Shown here: positions 51,543 to 63,300 of the stretch, in pieces | How the letters are laid out: the number at the start of each line of letters is the position of its first letter | Position numbering within the stretch: position 1 is the first letter of the stretch | Notes under the pieces: model-generated | What the model was told of the DNA's origin: nothing | The model's database searches: none | What the model saw: the letters and a program-made list of their open reading frames with translations, nothing else | Made by a program: the position numbers and the translations under genes | Assembly (NCBI GenBank): GCA_001630475.1 | Contig: KV419453.1 | Location: forward strand, 6,798 to 70,797 | Length of the DNA: 64,000 bases | Direction: 5' to 3' | Source: Sistotremastrum niveocremeum HHB9708 | Taxonomy: Eukaryota; Basidiomycota; Agaricomycetes; Sistotremastrales; Sistotremastraceae

Positions 51543-52416
51543 GCATCGCTGGGAAGACCCTGTGTTCTGAGAAACTCAGAAAGGCTTAGGGTGGGCTATT
51601 GAATCGTCATTGAGGTGGTTCTCTTCCACGTTACTGGCACTTCTCACATTCTTTTGATCCATCAGCCAAGAGACCCCAAGAAGAAGTGGAACCAGGGGTT
51701 GTGGTTTGAATTATTGCGGGCAAGAAGGCCAGAACGATCAGAGAATGAAACGTGAGGGATATTTGTTATCGGAACATCTGGACCCAAAGCGTCGTTGCAA
51801 TGGAAAAACAATGCAGTATGCGCTGGAACCGTCGGAGGCCAAATAGGGGATACAGGGGCGGCGGGAAAGGTTCGGCTGATAGATATTCAGACGGGAGAGG
51901 GGTTGATGGGCGTCTGTAGCGAAATGAATTCATGACGGTTAGATCTGGCAAAGGCCGTATGTGAGCCAGAGAAGATGGAATGAGACGCTTGATGATGTTG
52001 ATCTGAGAAGACAGGGCGTGGAGAGTTCGGCCTGGGAGTGTGGATCCGGGTGCCGTGAGCTGCGCCACACCGACGAGTGCAAGCAATATGCAAGCCGACG
52101 TGGTGAATATTTTGTGCTCCCCGGAACATAGATCGCGTGTGTCAGTGCGGAGCAGAGGGCAGTTCCGGGGTCCTTGGGTGTGCCTGGGGAGATCGAGAGA
52201 CCCTGGAGCCCTGGCCACGAAACGGTCACGATGACTTGTGCGGGAGATCGTCGGATCAACCACGACGGGAGGGCGGCGCTGATTGGCTGGAGGGTGCCTG
52301 GACCGGGCGATCGAGATCCTGGCAAGACAATAATTCTCCGAGCTTGGGCCGGGGAGTTTCGCCGATTCTCCGGGCGAAGCGTCGATGGTTGGAGGGAGAA
52401 GTGGAGCGTCGAAGCG
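51543..52416. other. Intergenic, promoter region of the sugar transporter
   Basis: About 870 bases hold the ATG11 3' UTR and a GC-rich region upstream of the transporter. CCGGGG-like words resembling CreA/Mig1 (SYGGRG) sites appear near 52,146 and 52,349. A 243-codon frame on the minus strand crosses the whole gap, but it starts inside the transporter promoter and shows no domain. I take it as chance in GC-rich DNA. Confidence 0.4.
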
Positions 52417-52423
52417 TATATAA
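52417..52423 (+). promoter_or_regulatory. TATA box of the sugar transporter gene
   Basis: TATATAA lies 82 nt upstream of the ATG at 52,505, a suitable distance for a core promoter with a short 5' UTR. Most other genes here lack such a clear box, which fits strongly regulated expression. Confidence 0.6.
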
Positions 52424-52504
52424 TGTGCGGGAAAGCGACGATGGCTCCCCAGCCCACAGCTCTCATCCCGCTCAAGCTCCCAATCCTCATCTCTCACAGC
52501 AACA

Positions 52505-54342
52505 ATGGGTGGCGGTGCCGCAGTCTCTCAACCAACCGATGTCTCCTACAGACATCTCCTCCATCCCGGCCCTTGGTGGAAGAACTCCAGGCTTGTGCAC
52601 CTCAACGCCTGCATCGTTCTCCTCCTCATCACCTCCTCCACCAACGGTTATGACGGCTCCATGATGAGTACGCAGCATCCATTCTACTCTCGACTTGTGC
52701 TAATGCTACCCCAGACGGTCTCCAGTCGCTCCCCCAGTGGGTCAACTACTTCAACAACCCCACCGGCGGAAAGGTACTTCCTCATCGTCTCCAACAGCGA
52801 GCTCAGCTAACCTTCCATCCAGCTCGGCTTGTTGAACGCCATCCAAAACATCGGTTCCCTCGGTGCCTACCCCTTCGCCCCTTACTGCTCTGATTACTTT
52901 GGCCGTCGTGCTACCATCTTCTTCGGTGCTTGCGTCATGTTGGCCGGTGCCATCATCCAGACCGCTTCCCAGACCGTCGGCATGTTCATTGGTGCTCGTT
53001 TCCTCTGTAAGTTTCTACTCGTCCATTTTGCGAATCATCTTCTCACAGCAATTCAGTGGGTTTCGGTTTGACCTTCGCCGCCAACGCTGCCCCTCTGCTC
53101 GTCTCTGAGCTGGCCTACCCCACCCACCGTGCCCAGTTGACCTCCCTCTACAACTCGCTCTGGTACTCAGGTGCCATCGTCGCTGCCTGGTCTACCTTCG
53201 GTACCTTCCACATCCAAAACACCTGGTCATGGCGTGTCCCCTCTGCCCTCCAGGCCCTCCCCGCCATCGCCCAGGTCCTCCTCATCTGGCTCATCCCCGA
53301 ATCCCCCCGTTGGCTCATCTCCAAGGGCAAGGAGACCCAGGCTCTCGATATCCTCTCCTACTGGCACGCTCGCGGTAACCGCGAAGACCCTCTCGTCCAG
53401 TACGAGTACGAGGAAATCAAGACCGCCATCGAGTTCGATCGCACCGTTGCCGCCAACGTTGGCTACCGCAGCCTCTTCGCCACCCCCGGTAACAGACGCC
53501 GCATGCGCATCATCATCGCCATCGCCTTCTTCTCCCAGTGGTCCGGTAACGGTCTCGTCTCCTACTACCTCTCCAAGGTCTTCGACACCATCGGTATCAC
53601 CGACCCCACCACTCAGCTCGGTATCAACGGTGGTCTTCAAATCTACAATCTTATCGTTGCCGTCATTGCTTCCTTCCTCGTTGAACGTTGTGGACGTCGC
53701 GCCATGTTGTACGTACCTCATCTTCATATTTCACTAGCATATATGCTCACTCTTCTCCTTCAGCATGACCTCTGCTGCCGGCATGATTGTCATGTTCACC
53801 CTCCAGACCGTCTGCTCTGCTCTCTACGCTCAGCACGGAACCAAGTCTGCTGGTGATGCTGTCGTCGCATTCATCTTCTTGTACTACGGTTTCTACGATA
53901 TCGCCTTCACCCCCCTTATCGTCTCCTACACCGTCGAGATCTTGCCCTACAACATCCGTGCCAAGGGTTTCAACGTCTTCAACTTCACCATCTCGTTGTC
54001 CCTTATCTTCAACCAGTATGTCAACCCCATCGCCCTTTCCCACATCGGCTGGAAGTACTACATCGTCTACGTCGTCTGGATCACCTTCGAACTCGTCTAT
54101 GTCTACCTCTTCGTCATCGAGACCAAGAACGTGAGCACTTCCTCTTTTTTCTTTATTCAATCCGATGCTAATAACTTTTCCAGCGCACTCTCGAAGAGAC
54201 TGCCGTCTTGTTCGATGGTGAGGATGCTCTCCAGGAGATCTCTCACAAGGCCGCTGTCCACGCTCACCTCGAGGAGGGCGACGGCTCATCCACCGGAGAG
54301 AAGACTGGTGACTTCACCACCGCTGAGCTCAACAAGGCTTAG
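52505..54342 (+). CDS. MFS sugar transporter (hexose/lactose permease family)
   Basis: This is a 12-span plasma-membrane sugar:H+ symporter of the fungal sugar porter family. Signatures are the first-helix region NACIVLLLITSSTNGYDGSMM, SDYFGRRATIFFGA (GR-type motif between helices 2 and 3), the PESPRWLISKGK motif after helix 6, VERCGRRAM, and the final VIETKNRTLEE (PETKG-type). A cytosolic tail of about 45 residues follows. At least five short introns occur. Codons are strongly C-ending in Leu, Ile, Val, Ser and Thr, unlike neighbours, which suggests high expression. Relatives carry lactose, hexose or cellodextrin. The substrate is not evident. Confidence 0.9.
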
Positions 54343-54809
54343 TTTTCCCTTACTGTAGTTTCTTTGGTGGCCTCCCGACTTTAATTTCTTACGATGGTAC
54401 TTAGCAATGATCTCGTCATGGCCTCATGAGTTGTAGATTATATATTTTATGAAACCCACTATTCTTTGAGACCTGGCAAATTATCGAGTGATCGCGATTG
54501 ACTTCTACTGTGCTTGAGTACTTGAGAAAGAGCCTCGGACTTGTCTGAGCTTTTGGTCTGTCTACCGTGCTTCGAAAATAAGAAGTGGGTCATAGTTAAT
54601 GATCATGAGAATGCCAGACTCTCACACCTCGAGGCGCTAGACTCTGACGCACTTGCACTAAGATAAGAACTAAATATATTGCGAAGTACACGTCCCTAGG
54701 TGAGCGTGTGGAACAGGTCTTCTTAAACGGATAATACATTCGGGAGCGGCTTGGAAAGGAAACTAGTCACAGGACATGCGATTGAACATTAAAATTTTTA
54801 TATGGAGCC
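54343..54809. other. Convergent intergenic region
   Basis: About 470 bases between the transporter stop and the ALYREF-like stop hold both 3' UTRs. The stretch TTATATATTTTATG near 54,437 may act in polyadenylation. No gene is supported. Confidence 0.4.
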
Positions 54810-55834
54810 TCAAGCCATGTCGACATCATCCGACTTCGTCTCGGGAGTCACCATAAAGTTATCCAGCTCCTTGTCCAACTCCTCTGCCGTCTTGTTCGCA
54901 GGCCTTGCGGGTCTTGCAGGTCGAGCTCCTCGGCCTCGTGCGGGCCCTCGGGGCGTTCTATGGCGGACAGGACCGGGTCCACTGCTACATCGAAGCCGTT
55001 TCAGTCAGCAACTTCCAGCGACATAATCTCAGCGTAAACATAGGAGACCCACGGTGCTTGGTCGGCACGGATGCGATCTGCGAGAGGCGGCTTGGCGATT
55101 CGGTCAATCAATCGCGACCCTCCGTTCAGATTGCGGGGCCCAGTTGGTGGAGTTTCAATTGAAATTTTCATCTGTTCCCCTGTAAAGCGACATGTGTCAG
55201 TGCCGATCTTATGACCTCGGGCGCCGCAGATAAAAATGTTGGCGCGCTGATAATTGAGGAATGGCGATACCCTTTGCCATAACTCCATTCAACTGTAGCT
55301 TTGCCCTAGTGGCTTCGGCAGGTGTGTTGAAGAAGACAGTGGCGACTCCGGTTGAACGTCCACTGCGATCATACTGTTCCGATATGTGTTGAAGTTACGC
55401 AAGGCAAAGGGGGTTGGAAAGGCAGGCCGAATATTTGTAAATTGGATGTTTTTCGCGACATGCGGCCGGAAGCTCGCAGGGAGTTTTGGCTTCGTACCCT
55501 GATCATGGGCTCTCGCGAGAGCGTGCCTATCACTCCAAAAATTGTCTAGAGACGCGTCCGGATGAGACACGCGGGCATAGGTGGAGGCGTTTCAGATGGG
55601 ACGTACTGCGAGGTCTTTCTCGGTGACGGAATAATGGAGATTCTCCACGCGCAATTTTGTTTGGGCCAGAGCAGAAGACGCGGTTTCTGGGGGCGGCGCC
55701 TTGTCGTGGACCCAAAGATCGTCATCCGCCTGGGGTCGCGGTTGGGGGCGCTGAGCACAAGTTAGAGCGTGCACGTCTGAGAAAGCGACTAGGCGACGTA
55801 CACTATATGGCTTGCGGAAGTCACCTCTGGGCAT
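54810..55834 (-). CDS. RRM protein of the ALYREF/Yra1 (THO subunit 4) family
   Basis: ALYREF proteins couple transcription and splicing to mRNA export by binding RNA and the exporter. The RRM is visible as TKLRVENLHYSVTEKDL (RNP2 region), followed by REP..YDRSGRSTGVATVFF (RNP1 region) and the EATRAKLQLNG helix. The RNP1 frame was joined by hand. After MKISIETPPTGPRNL an Arg/Pro region leads to the end of the protein: RPARPAKTAEELDKELDNFM plus VTPETKSDDVDMA. This is the C-terminal box typical of the family. The first exon, MPRGDFRKPYS, lacks the usual acidic N-terminal helix. Starts further upstream were not found. About 230 residues. Confidence 0.78.
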
Positions 55835-55972
55835 TGTGCAGCGGAATAAGAGATGTCTGATTGGGAGGAGAAGAGGGGACGCGAGCAATTCGTCGGAGTT
55901 TGAACGAACTTCCCGCCCATGGCTTCACTTGCACCCACAGCTCCCTTGGAAGGGCACAGACCAGTTTCTTGA

Positions 55973-57062
55973 ATGTATCATCTATTACCGCCAGAGATCA
56001 TTAGAAAAGTGAGTGGTTGTCTGCAAGAGTTGATCGTGCTAATCCGTTCTTAGGGTTCGTGACATCTTGCCTTGCCACGCGAGCAAGTTCTTACTTCTTA
56101 TCATCTAATTACACGTAGTCTTCGTGGATGCGGCCGTTCGTGATCCTACCTTTGCATGCAGCTTATCGCTGGTGTGCAAACAATCTCACCAATGGCTCAC
56201 CCCTGTCCTTTATGAAGATGTCTACCTGGTGAACCAGACGACTCTGATACTATTCCTCGCCTCTATCACTAGCCGACTTGACCTTGCACCCCTGGTCCGA
56301 AGTTTATGGGTTGGATCAGTCTCTAGCGAACGAGTTCCACCCAGTAAAGGGTGGCCTAGAGAATCGTTCCAAGCGATTCTCGGACGGATATTGGAGGCAT
56401 GCGAAGGCCTCCAGCGGCTGGCTTTGATTAATCTCCCTGCTTTTTCCACTCACGCATGGGAGATTATCGAGAGAAGTTTACCTCCTACACTCCACACCTT
56501 GGCCGCCGGACCCGATCATGCTGTTTTACGTGATCCCAACGCATATCCCTCTCTACGGCGTTTCTGCTGCATCGAAACACTCCTAGAGCACAGCGAATCT
56601 TCTCTCCTACGATCATTGCCGAATCTTCGGCAGTTCCATTGGTGCTTTCTGAGCAATCGCATGGATCATGGCGTCATAGATTCTCTTCGCGACTTACTCG
56701 AGTCCGAGTCGCTTGAGAAATTAGGGTTGCTGATGTTTGGGCCGGACGACGATTCCCGATACGGAGATGTGATGCAGGATCTGGAGAAGATTGAAAGCGA
56801 TCGACGTGTTAAGAAGATACACGTTTTCCATGCGCCGGATTGGTGTTCGGCGTTTCGACATCATTGGCAACTCTCGGTTGTGAGTAAACCCTCTTCTATG
56901 AACGTCCTTACCTCACACATTAAGATAGTTATGATTATGCGCTTATCTGGACGGGTAATCCAGGTTGATTTCCGTTATCATATTTATTCTCCCGACAGAA
57001 CAGTGTCAGTGTACATGTACTACGATCGGTACTGTAGTCCGAATGTTCTGTCACTAATCTAA
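55973..57062 (+). CDS. F-box-like protein
   Basis: The N-terminus MYHLLPPEIIRKV followed by an alpha-helical FVDAAVRDPTFACSLSLVCKQSHQWLTPVLYEDVYL is the F-box pattern found in many basidiomycete proteins. These recruit substrates to SCF ubiquitin ligases through Skp1. The remainder has short Leu-rich segments but no clear repeat set. An intron (about 56,009-56,118) splits the F-box. Its donor is not certain because the simplest GT gives the wrong phase. The true C-terminus may be earlier, as a possible donor lies at 56,881. Codon usage is ordinary. It starts 138 bp from the divergent ALYREF gene. Confidence 0.68.
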
Positions 57063-57181
57063 TCTGGATTGTTCGGCATCTCGGCGAGCTCGTGATGTCA
57101 TTATGGGAACGTTTCAGCGGAACGCCTTGCCGTCCTCGAGCTCGAGTTCATCATCACTTGCAGTATCAGCTGTAGCACAGA

Positions 57182-58418
57182 ATGAGCGTAAAGGACGCTG
57201 AAACCATTTTAACTGGCCTCATGGCTGGAAATATCTTCAATATGACGGGCGTAGTGGCGGTGGTCACTGGAGGAGGATCGGTACAAGCTTGACCGTTGTA
57301 TCGATTCCAAACTGACTGGAATCAAACTCTTCTAGGGAATAGGTTTGATGATTAGCATGACCTTGATGGTCAACGGGGCAACTGTATATATCATCGGCTT
57401 GGAACAGGCTGCTTTGGACAAGTGGGCACCTTCCTCATCCTAGGACCGTCTGTTCGCGCCGATCAAAGAGAAACAGGACTGCCAATGCATTTAATAATGC
57501 CGCGAAGAACATACCCGGTTCTGGACGCATAATTGGAATTCAGGGCGATATATCCTTGAAGGAAGAGGCTGCGCGTCTGGCAGAAGAAATTGGGAAACGT
57601 GAGAAGTACATTACCGTGCTCTTCAACAACGCAGGGTAAAACTATTTTGATTTTTTATGCTTTAGCTAATTCTTCCAACAGTGTTCAAGGGCAAAGAACA
57701 AAACAACCGGATGAAGCGACTGCGGCAGCCTACCAAAAAGTGTACTGGGCTCTGGAACCCGAGTCGTTCGACAAAACCTTGAAAGCTAACTCATTTGGCC
57801 CATATTGGATGTCCATCGCATTCCTACAACTCCTGGAGGCTTGGAAGTCGAGTGAAGGGGGCAAGAAATTCCCGCCTCAAATCGTCATGACCAGTAGTAT
57901 GAATGGATGGACCAAGGTAAAGTGGAACGACAGAGCCTTATTCTATATCGTCTGAAATGATGGATAGGATCCTGCTACGGCCGGATATAGCTTCCCATAC
58001 CTCTTCTCCAAGAGTGCTGTGGGTCATTTCACCAGCACCCTAGCGCACGACTTGTTGCCATTGGGCATTCGTGTGAATGGTATCGCACCTGGTTTATTCT
58101 TGACTGAAGTATGTTTTGTTGAAATTTACACCTTTTCAAGTTGATCCTGATTTCTGCTTCAGATGTCTGCTCCTGGCACTACCAATCATCTCGGTGTCTC
58201 CAGTCATAAGGATCCGTTTGACTTCAAGATACCGACCGTGCCTTCTGGCGGAACGAACAGGGATGTCGGAAGTCTTGCGTTGATGCTGGTTGCGAACTGG
58301 TACATCAATGGTAGGTTTGACAGCGTTGAATATTCGATCAAGGTCTTACAAAGTTTCACCAGGCGAGACAGTGCTCATCGACGGCGGAACTCTTCTACAA
58401 CATCCTTCTTCATACTAA
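57182..58418 (+). CDS. Short-chain dehydrogenase/reductase (SDR)
   Basis: This is an NAD(P)-dependent oxidoreductase with the classic Rossmann fold. The first exon ends in the cofactor motif TGGGSGIG, split by an intron. FNNAG (NNAG) follows, then MTSSMNG with the catalytic Ser, and YLFSK giving the Tyr-x3-Lys pair. IRVNGIAPGLFLTE is the PG motif region. The C-terminus ETVLIDGGTLL is typical. About seven introns. The length near 300 residues matches the family. An atypical feature is the inserted AAAYQKVYWALEPESFDKTL, which is longer than usual. The substrate is unknown. Confidence 0.86.
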
Positions 58419-58776
58419 AACAAGTAACAACCTTGATAACTGAATAAATGTAACTGTATGAGCCTTGTCAATAGCCTGTTTAAATGTCTGAGAAAGCAAA
58501 CAAATGTTAAGATGCCGAACGAGAGACACCCGCCGGCGCTAAATTTTCTGTGTCGATCATCCATAAGGGGCTATTTCCTGGATATTCTCCCGAGCTCAGC
58601 ATTGCACTACGACCTTCAAACGTACCCGACAACTAGCGTAGTCTTCACGTCAGACGCCTAGCCGTACTTGCCTGCCCTCCTTCCCGTCTTAGAGTACGGT
58701 TCAGGGCCTCAACACTCTATTACTCATCCAACTCGAGTTGAACTCCCTGAGACCCCTCGCGTAGATCATACGCCAA
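58419..58776. other. Intergenic
   Basis: About 360 bases between two co-directional genes hold a 3' UTR and a promoter. No gene or element is clear. Confidence 0.4.
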
Positions 58777-60115
58777 ATGAACCCGGGCACCTTTTCAACA
58801 ACACTTCCCTCCAAGTCTCACATCGTACTGCATGATACGGGCTTGCGGGGTGTCACTGGGGCCCAAACGGTCATCAATGTGCTGTCTAAAAGCCGCACGG
58901 TAAAGATTTTGGTCTTGGGCCATAATCATCTAGGAGACGAAGGCATTGTGAAGCTTTTCGCTTACCTTTGCTCAGACGTGGGACGGAAGCTGAATATTGA
59001 AGAGATTAGCTTGAATGCTACCTCACTGGGCGATGTTGGGCTGAATGCGGTGTCGCGATATATCACGAGAAACCACTTCTTGAAGGGTTTGCACGTCCAG
59101 AATGTGAGCTCTTAAGCATGTTCTGCTACCGTTGTACTTACATACTGTTCTTGTGTAGAACTTCATCAGCGGAAGCATGGAGACCATAGCTGCATTCACG
59201 GCTGCGCTGAACTCCTCACGAGTCGAAATTGTCAACCTTACCCATAACTTCCCATTCTCTGATATCGCTTTGGACCACTTCCTATCCTCTCTGGACGCAC
59301 CCCATCTTCGAGAACTTCATCTCTCCTGTTTATCTCTCACCCCTGTGTCTGGCCCAGTCATTTCCGACTACCTATCGTCGCGCCGCTCCGCTGCTTTGAA
59401 GCGTCTCAAGCTGAACGGCAATCAACTAGACTTAGAGTGTCTAAAGAGCATAACCAAAGCTCTTGATTCCGGTCCTTGCCTTCTCGAGGCACTAGAGATG
59501 TTCGCCAACTCCGTTCCTAACCGTTCTGAGAAAGCGGAGTGCGACAAACGTCTACATGCCATTCTTCGCCGTAATATGTATCTGAACGGAGCTGTCAGTA
59601 ACGAGGCACTCGCACTTCTCCCCGTCGCTCGATGTCTACTCCTTCCTTCGACATCGTCTAGCGTTGCCACAGAATCTGAAACCCCCAGATCTGTCCTTCT
59701 TCGCAAACCGTCCCCGTCATCCTCATCGAAAGCAGGCTCAGTCTGGAGGTTGTTATCACCACGGCCAGTACGCCCCTTTCATTTTCGAGGATTGCCCATC
59801 GAGTTGCAATACCACATCCTCTCCTGCCTCGCCCCAAATCTTTCCGCCCGACAAGCCATCCGCATCTTTAACTATGCATCTTCCCCTGCCACTCTTCCGT
59901 CTCTCAAATTGGGTCTTGCATTTCCCGATACACATCCATGTGTTTCGGATCCGACAGCCACCATGATGAGCGGCGTACCAGCTTGCTCTGGTGATCCTCG
60001 GACTTGCTTAGGTCCCGGGAAGAGTTTGATATGCGGAAGGGAAGAGAAACGGACTTGGTGGCTGGAGCGGGTTGGATGCGATCGATACGAATTGAATGAT
60101 ACAGGCCAGGCGTGA
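58777..60115 (+). CDS. Leucine-rich repeat protein with a C-terminal F-box-like segment
   Basis: The first two-thirds are ribonuclease-inhibitor-type LRRs: VKILVLGHNHLGDEGIVKL, IEEISLNATSLGDVGLNAV, VEIVNLTHNFPFSD, LRELHLSCLSLTP and LKRLKLNGNQLDL. A single intron separates two exons near 59,104-59,158. A Ser-rich linker follows. The end FRGLPIELQYHILSCLAPNLSARQAI resembles an F-box motif, so the order is LRR then F-box, the reverse of the usual arrangement. The last 80 residues have several cysteines. I do not know a named family. About 425 residues. Confidence 0.78.
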
Positions 60116-60370
60116 AATGCGGACACTTGCTTGCATCCTGCCTATGCCTCTTTCTTACTTTTTGTGCGGCCGTGACGTTGGTGATTATACGATATTTGCT
60201 TGCATAGCTTTCTGTTTTCCGACGTTCTTGTACAGTACTGTAGAACAATGCAGACCTCCCACCATTGCACATAGCAGTCTCCATGTACAGTATTATTTTC
60301 CTCCCTGAACGTGTCAAGAATTATGATTTACTTCAGGGTACACTCGTATTACGTCAGCACCTTCAACTTC

Positions 60371-63300
60371 ATGTCGTCTACAGCCGAGAACATCAGAGTC
60401 ATCACAGTTTTGGGACATGTCGACCATGGCAAGACTACATTTGTCGATTCCCTACTGGCCGCAAACAATATTATCTCGTCTCGAATGGCTGGTAAAATCC
60501 GATATATGGATAGCCGAGAAGATGAACAAGAGAGAGGCATTACGATGGAAAGTAGTGCGGTTTCGCTGAACTTCAAGGTCATGTCCAAAGATTCGGATGG
60601 CGGTGAGCACCTTGTAAATTTTGGGCGTCGCTGAGGGTTGATCGACATCAGAACCTCGTTCAAGGGACTACGTCGTCAACCTGATCGATACACCTGGGCA
60701 TGTGGATTTTTCAAGCGAGGTGTCTACTGCGTCGCGACTTTGTGATGGTGCCCTAGTCATGGTTGATGTAGTGGAAGGCGTCTGTACCCAGGTATGTCTC
60801 TGTCACGGATCTCGATGTATCTGAAGTGATCACGAAGTAGACCGTCTCTGTTCTTCGCCAAGCGTGGTTTGATCGTCTGCGTCCCATTCTTATAATCAAC
60901 AAGATGGATCGCCTCATCACTGAACTCAAACTATCTCCAGAAGAGGCATATCATCACCTCACGAAACTGATAGAGCAAGTAAACGTTGTCATGGGAGATC
61001 TGTTTTCCGGCGAACGGATGGAATCAGATTGGCGGTGGCGAGAGAAACTCGAGAGCCAAGCGGAGTCCAATGCTTCAAAGGGCGACCAGGGCTTACAATC
61101 CGAGGAGATGATCGAAGAGTACGAAGAGCAAGACGACGAAGACCTGTATTTTGCACCTGAAAAGGGTAATGTCATTTTTTGTTCTGCGATCGATGGGTGG
61201 GGATTCCGGCTCGGCAAATTTGCTCAGCTTTATGCTTCAAAACTGGGAGTCAAAGAGGCCAACTTGCGTCGCGTTCTTTGGGGCGATTATTACCTTGACC
61301 CTAAAACCAAGCGCGTGATTGGCCATAAACATCTGCGAGGGCGGCACCTCAAGCCGCTTTTTGTCCAGTTTGTGCTTGACAATATCTGGGCAGTATACGA
61401 CTCCGTACTGCTAAATTCGTAAGCTCTGTTTCCGTTCCTTTCACTTGCTTGACCTCATCTGAAGCCAGGAATCCCACAAAAACATCCAAGATTGTGGACA
61501 CGCTCAAGCTGCAGATCCCTCCTAGAGATCTGAAAGCGAAAGATGCCAGGATTTTGCTATGCTCTATTTTTTCGCAGTGGCTTCCTCTGTCGACAGCTGC
61601 TATACAAGCAGTCATCGATGTCATCCCTTCTCCTCTGCTCGCTCAGCAAACCCGCATGCCGACTATGCTGAAAGACTCGCAGTACAATGATAACACATTA
61701 CTCTCTACGGAACTCAAGGCAGACTTACTGGCTTGTAACAGTGATTCTACGGCACATGTCGTAGCCTTTGTGAGCAAAATGTTCGCAGTTGCCCGGAAGA
61801 ATATGCCAGACCATAAGCAAGGGTCAGAAACTGACGGTTCGGAGGCCACTGAAGTAATTCTTGGATTTGCGAGATTGTACTCTGGCATCTTGAAAGTGAA
61901 CACCACCGTCTTAGCGGTCTTACCCAAATGCAATGCAACTCTACCCGCGCAGCATCCTCGAAACGCGCCTTTTGTCCGCGCCATTAACATCTCTGCTTTG
62001 TACACTATGATGGGGAGAGACTTGGTGCCGGTCTCTGAAGTTCGCGCCGGTAATGTTTTTGCTGTTGCAGGGCTCGAAGGAACGGTCTTCCGCAGTGCTA
62101 CGCTTTGCTCGCCGAATTCTGAAGGCACCGGCCCTGCTCCCGATTCTCAGGTGTCAGAGGCTCTCGAAAAATGTGTGGTAAATCTCGGTGGCGTTACTTT
62201 CCAGGTATTTTGCCCCATATGTCGGCCCTGGAACTTTTGTTTGAGACGTTTAGGCTCCTCCCATTGTCCGAGTGGCCCTTGAACCCGAGCATTCCGGTCC
62301 GTCTACTGTAGTTCTAGGAGCTAATCCACTAAACTCACTTTTGTACAAGTTGATATGCCAAAATTAATTGAAGGATTGAAGATCTTAAGTCAATCTGATC
62401 CATGTGTTCAAACCTTCCAGCAACAAACAGGAGAGCATGTTATTCTTACAGCCGGGGAATTACACTTTGAGGTATGACCTGTTCTGTTAGTTGGATCTCC
62501 CTAACGTGGACATCTCAGCGGTGTCTCAAAGATTTACGTGAGCGTTTTGCTCGGATAGAAATACAGGCATCGGACCCCATAGTTCCTTTCCGCGAGACGG
62601 CGATCAAGGTACCAGGTACAGTGATCAATCAGTGCAATTTGGGGGACTTGCTCACTCCGTCGAAAGATGTGCATCCTTCGGCGTCCCAAGGGGTCATTCA
62701 AGGGCATAGCGCCCAATTGGCGGTCAATTTCAGCGTCCGAGTTGTCCCCTTGCCCGAAGTTATAACAACCTTCCTGAAAACGAACGTCTCGACGATCAGG
62801 GCTCTGAAGCATTGCCAAAAGGATGTATCCGCGCTTGTCTCAAAGTCGACACAAGACGTCACTGATGTCGAGAACGACTTTGACTTCGAGATGAATCTTG
62901 CCCAGTCAGATGCTTCCACATCACGCTTGGATGATGATCAATTTTGGAAACAATTGGAAGACATCTGCCAAAGTGAAGGGGAACCTTGGTTGCAGCTTTC
63001 GAGGACTGCGTGGGCATTTGGGCCAGCAAGAAGAGGCCCTAACGTGCTCATTGATGCCAGAGTAGGTACCAATACAAGGTGCGGCCATGAAATGCAGCAT
63101 AGTCCAAAGCTGATCAACGCGGTAGACAAATGCGTGATCCAACAACCAGTACCAAAACGGAAGAGGGCTTGGGGGAAAGGGATTCAATCGTCGACCTCGA
63201 GGATTCGTTGGAGGCTGGCTTTCAAATTGCTACTTTTCAGGGCCCACTGTGTGGCGAACCAATGGAGGGAATGGCATTCTTCGTCGAGAAAATCGACATT

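Noticed and set aside
51766-52497. 243-codon open frame on the minus strand between ATG11 and the sugar transporter
   Set aside because: It begins beside the transporter start, overlaps its TATA box, lacks any domain and reads through GC-rich promoter DNA; a chance frame is more likely.
53227-54289. Long minus-strand frames within the sugar transporter (166 and 180 codons)
   Set aside because: They mirror the C-ending codon bias of the real gene; the products are acidic Gly/Asp/Glu repeats with no domain.
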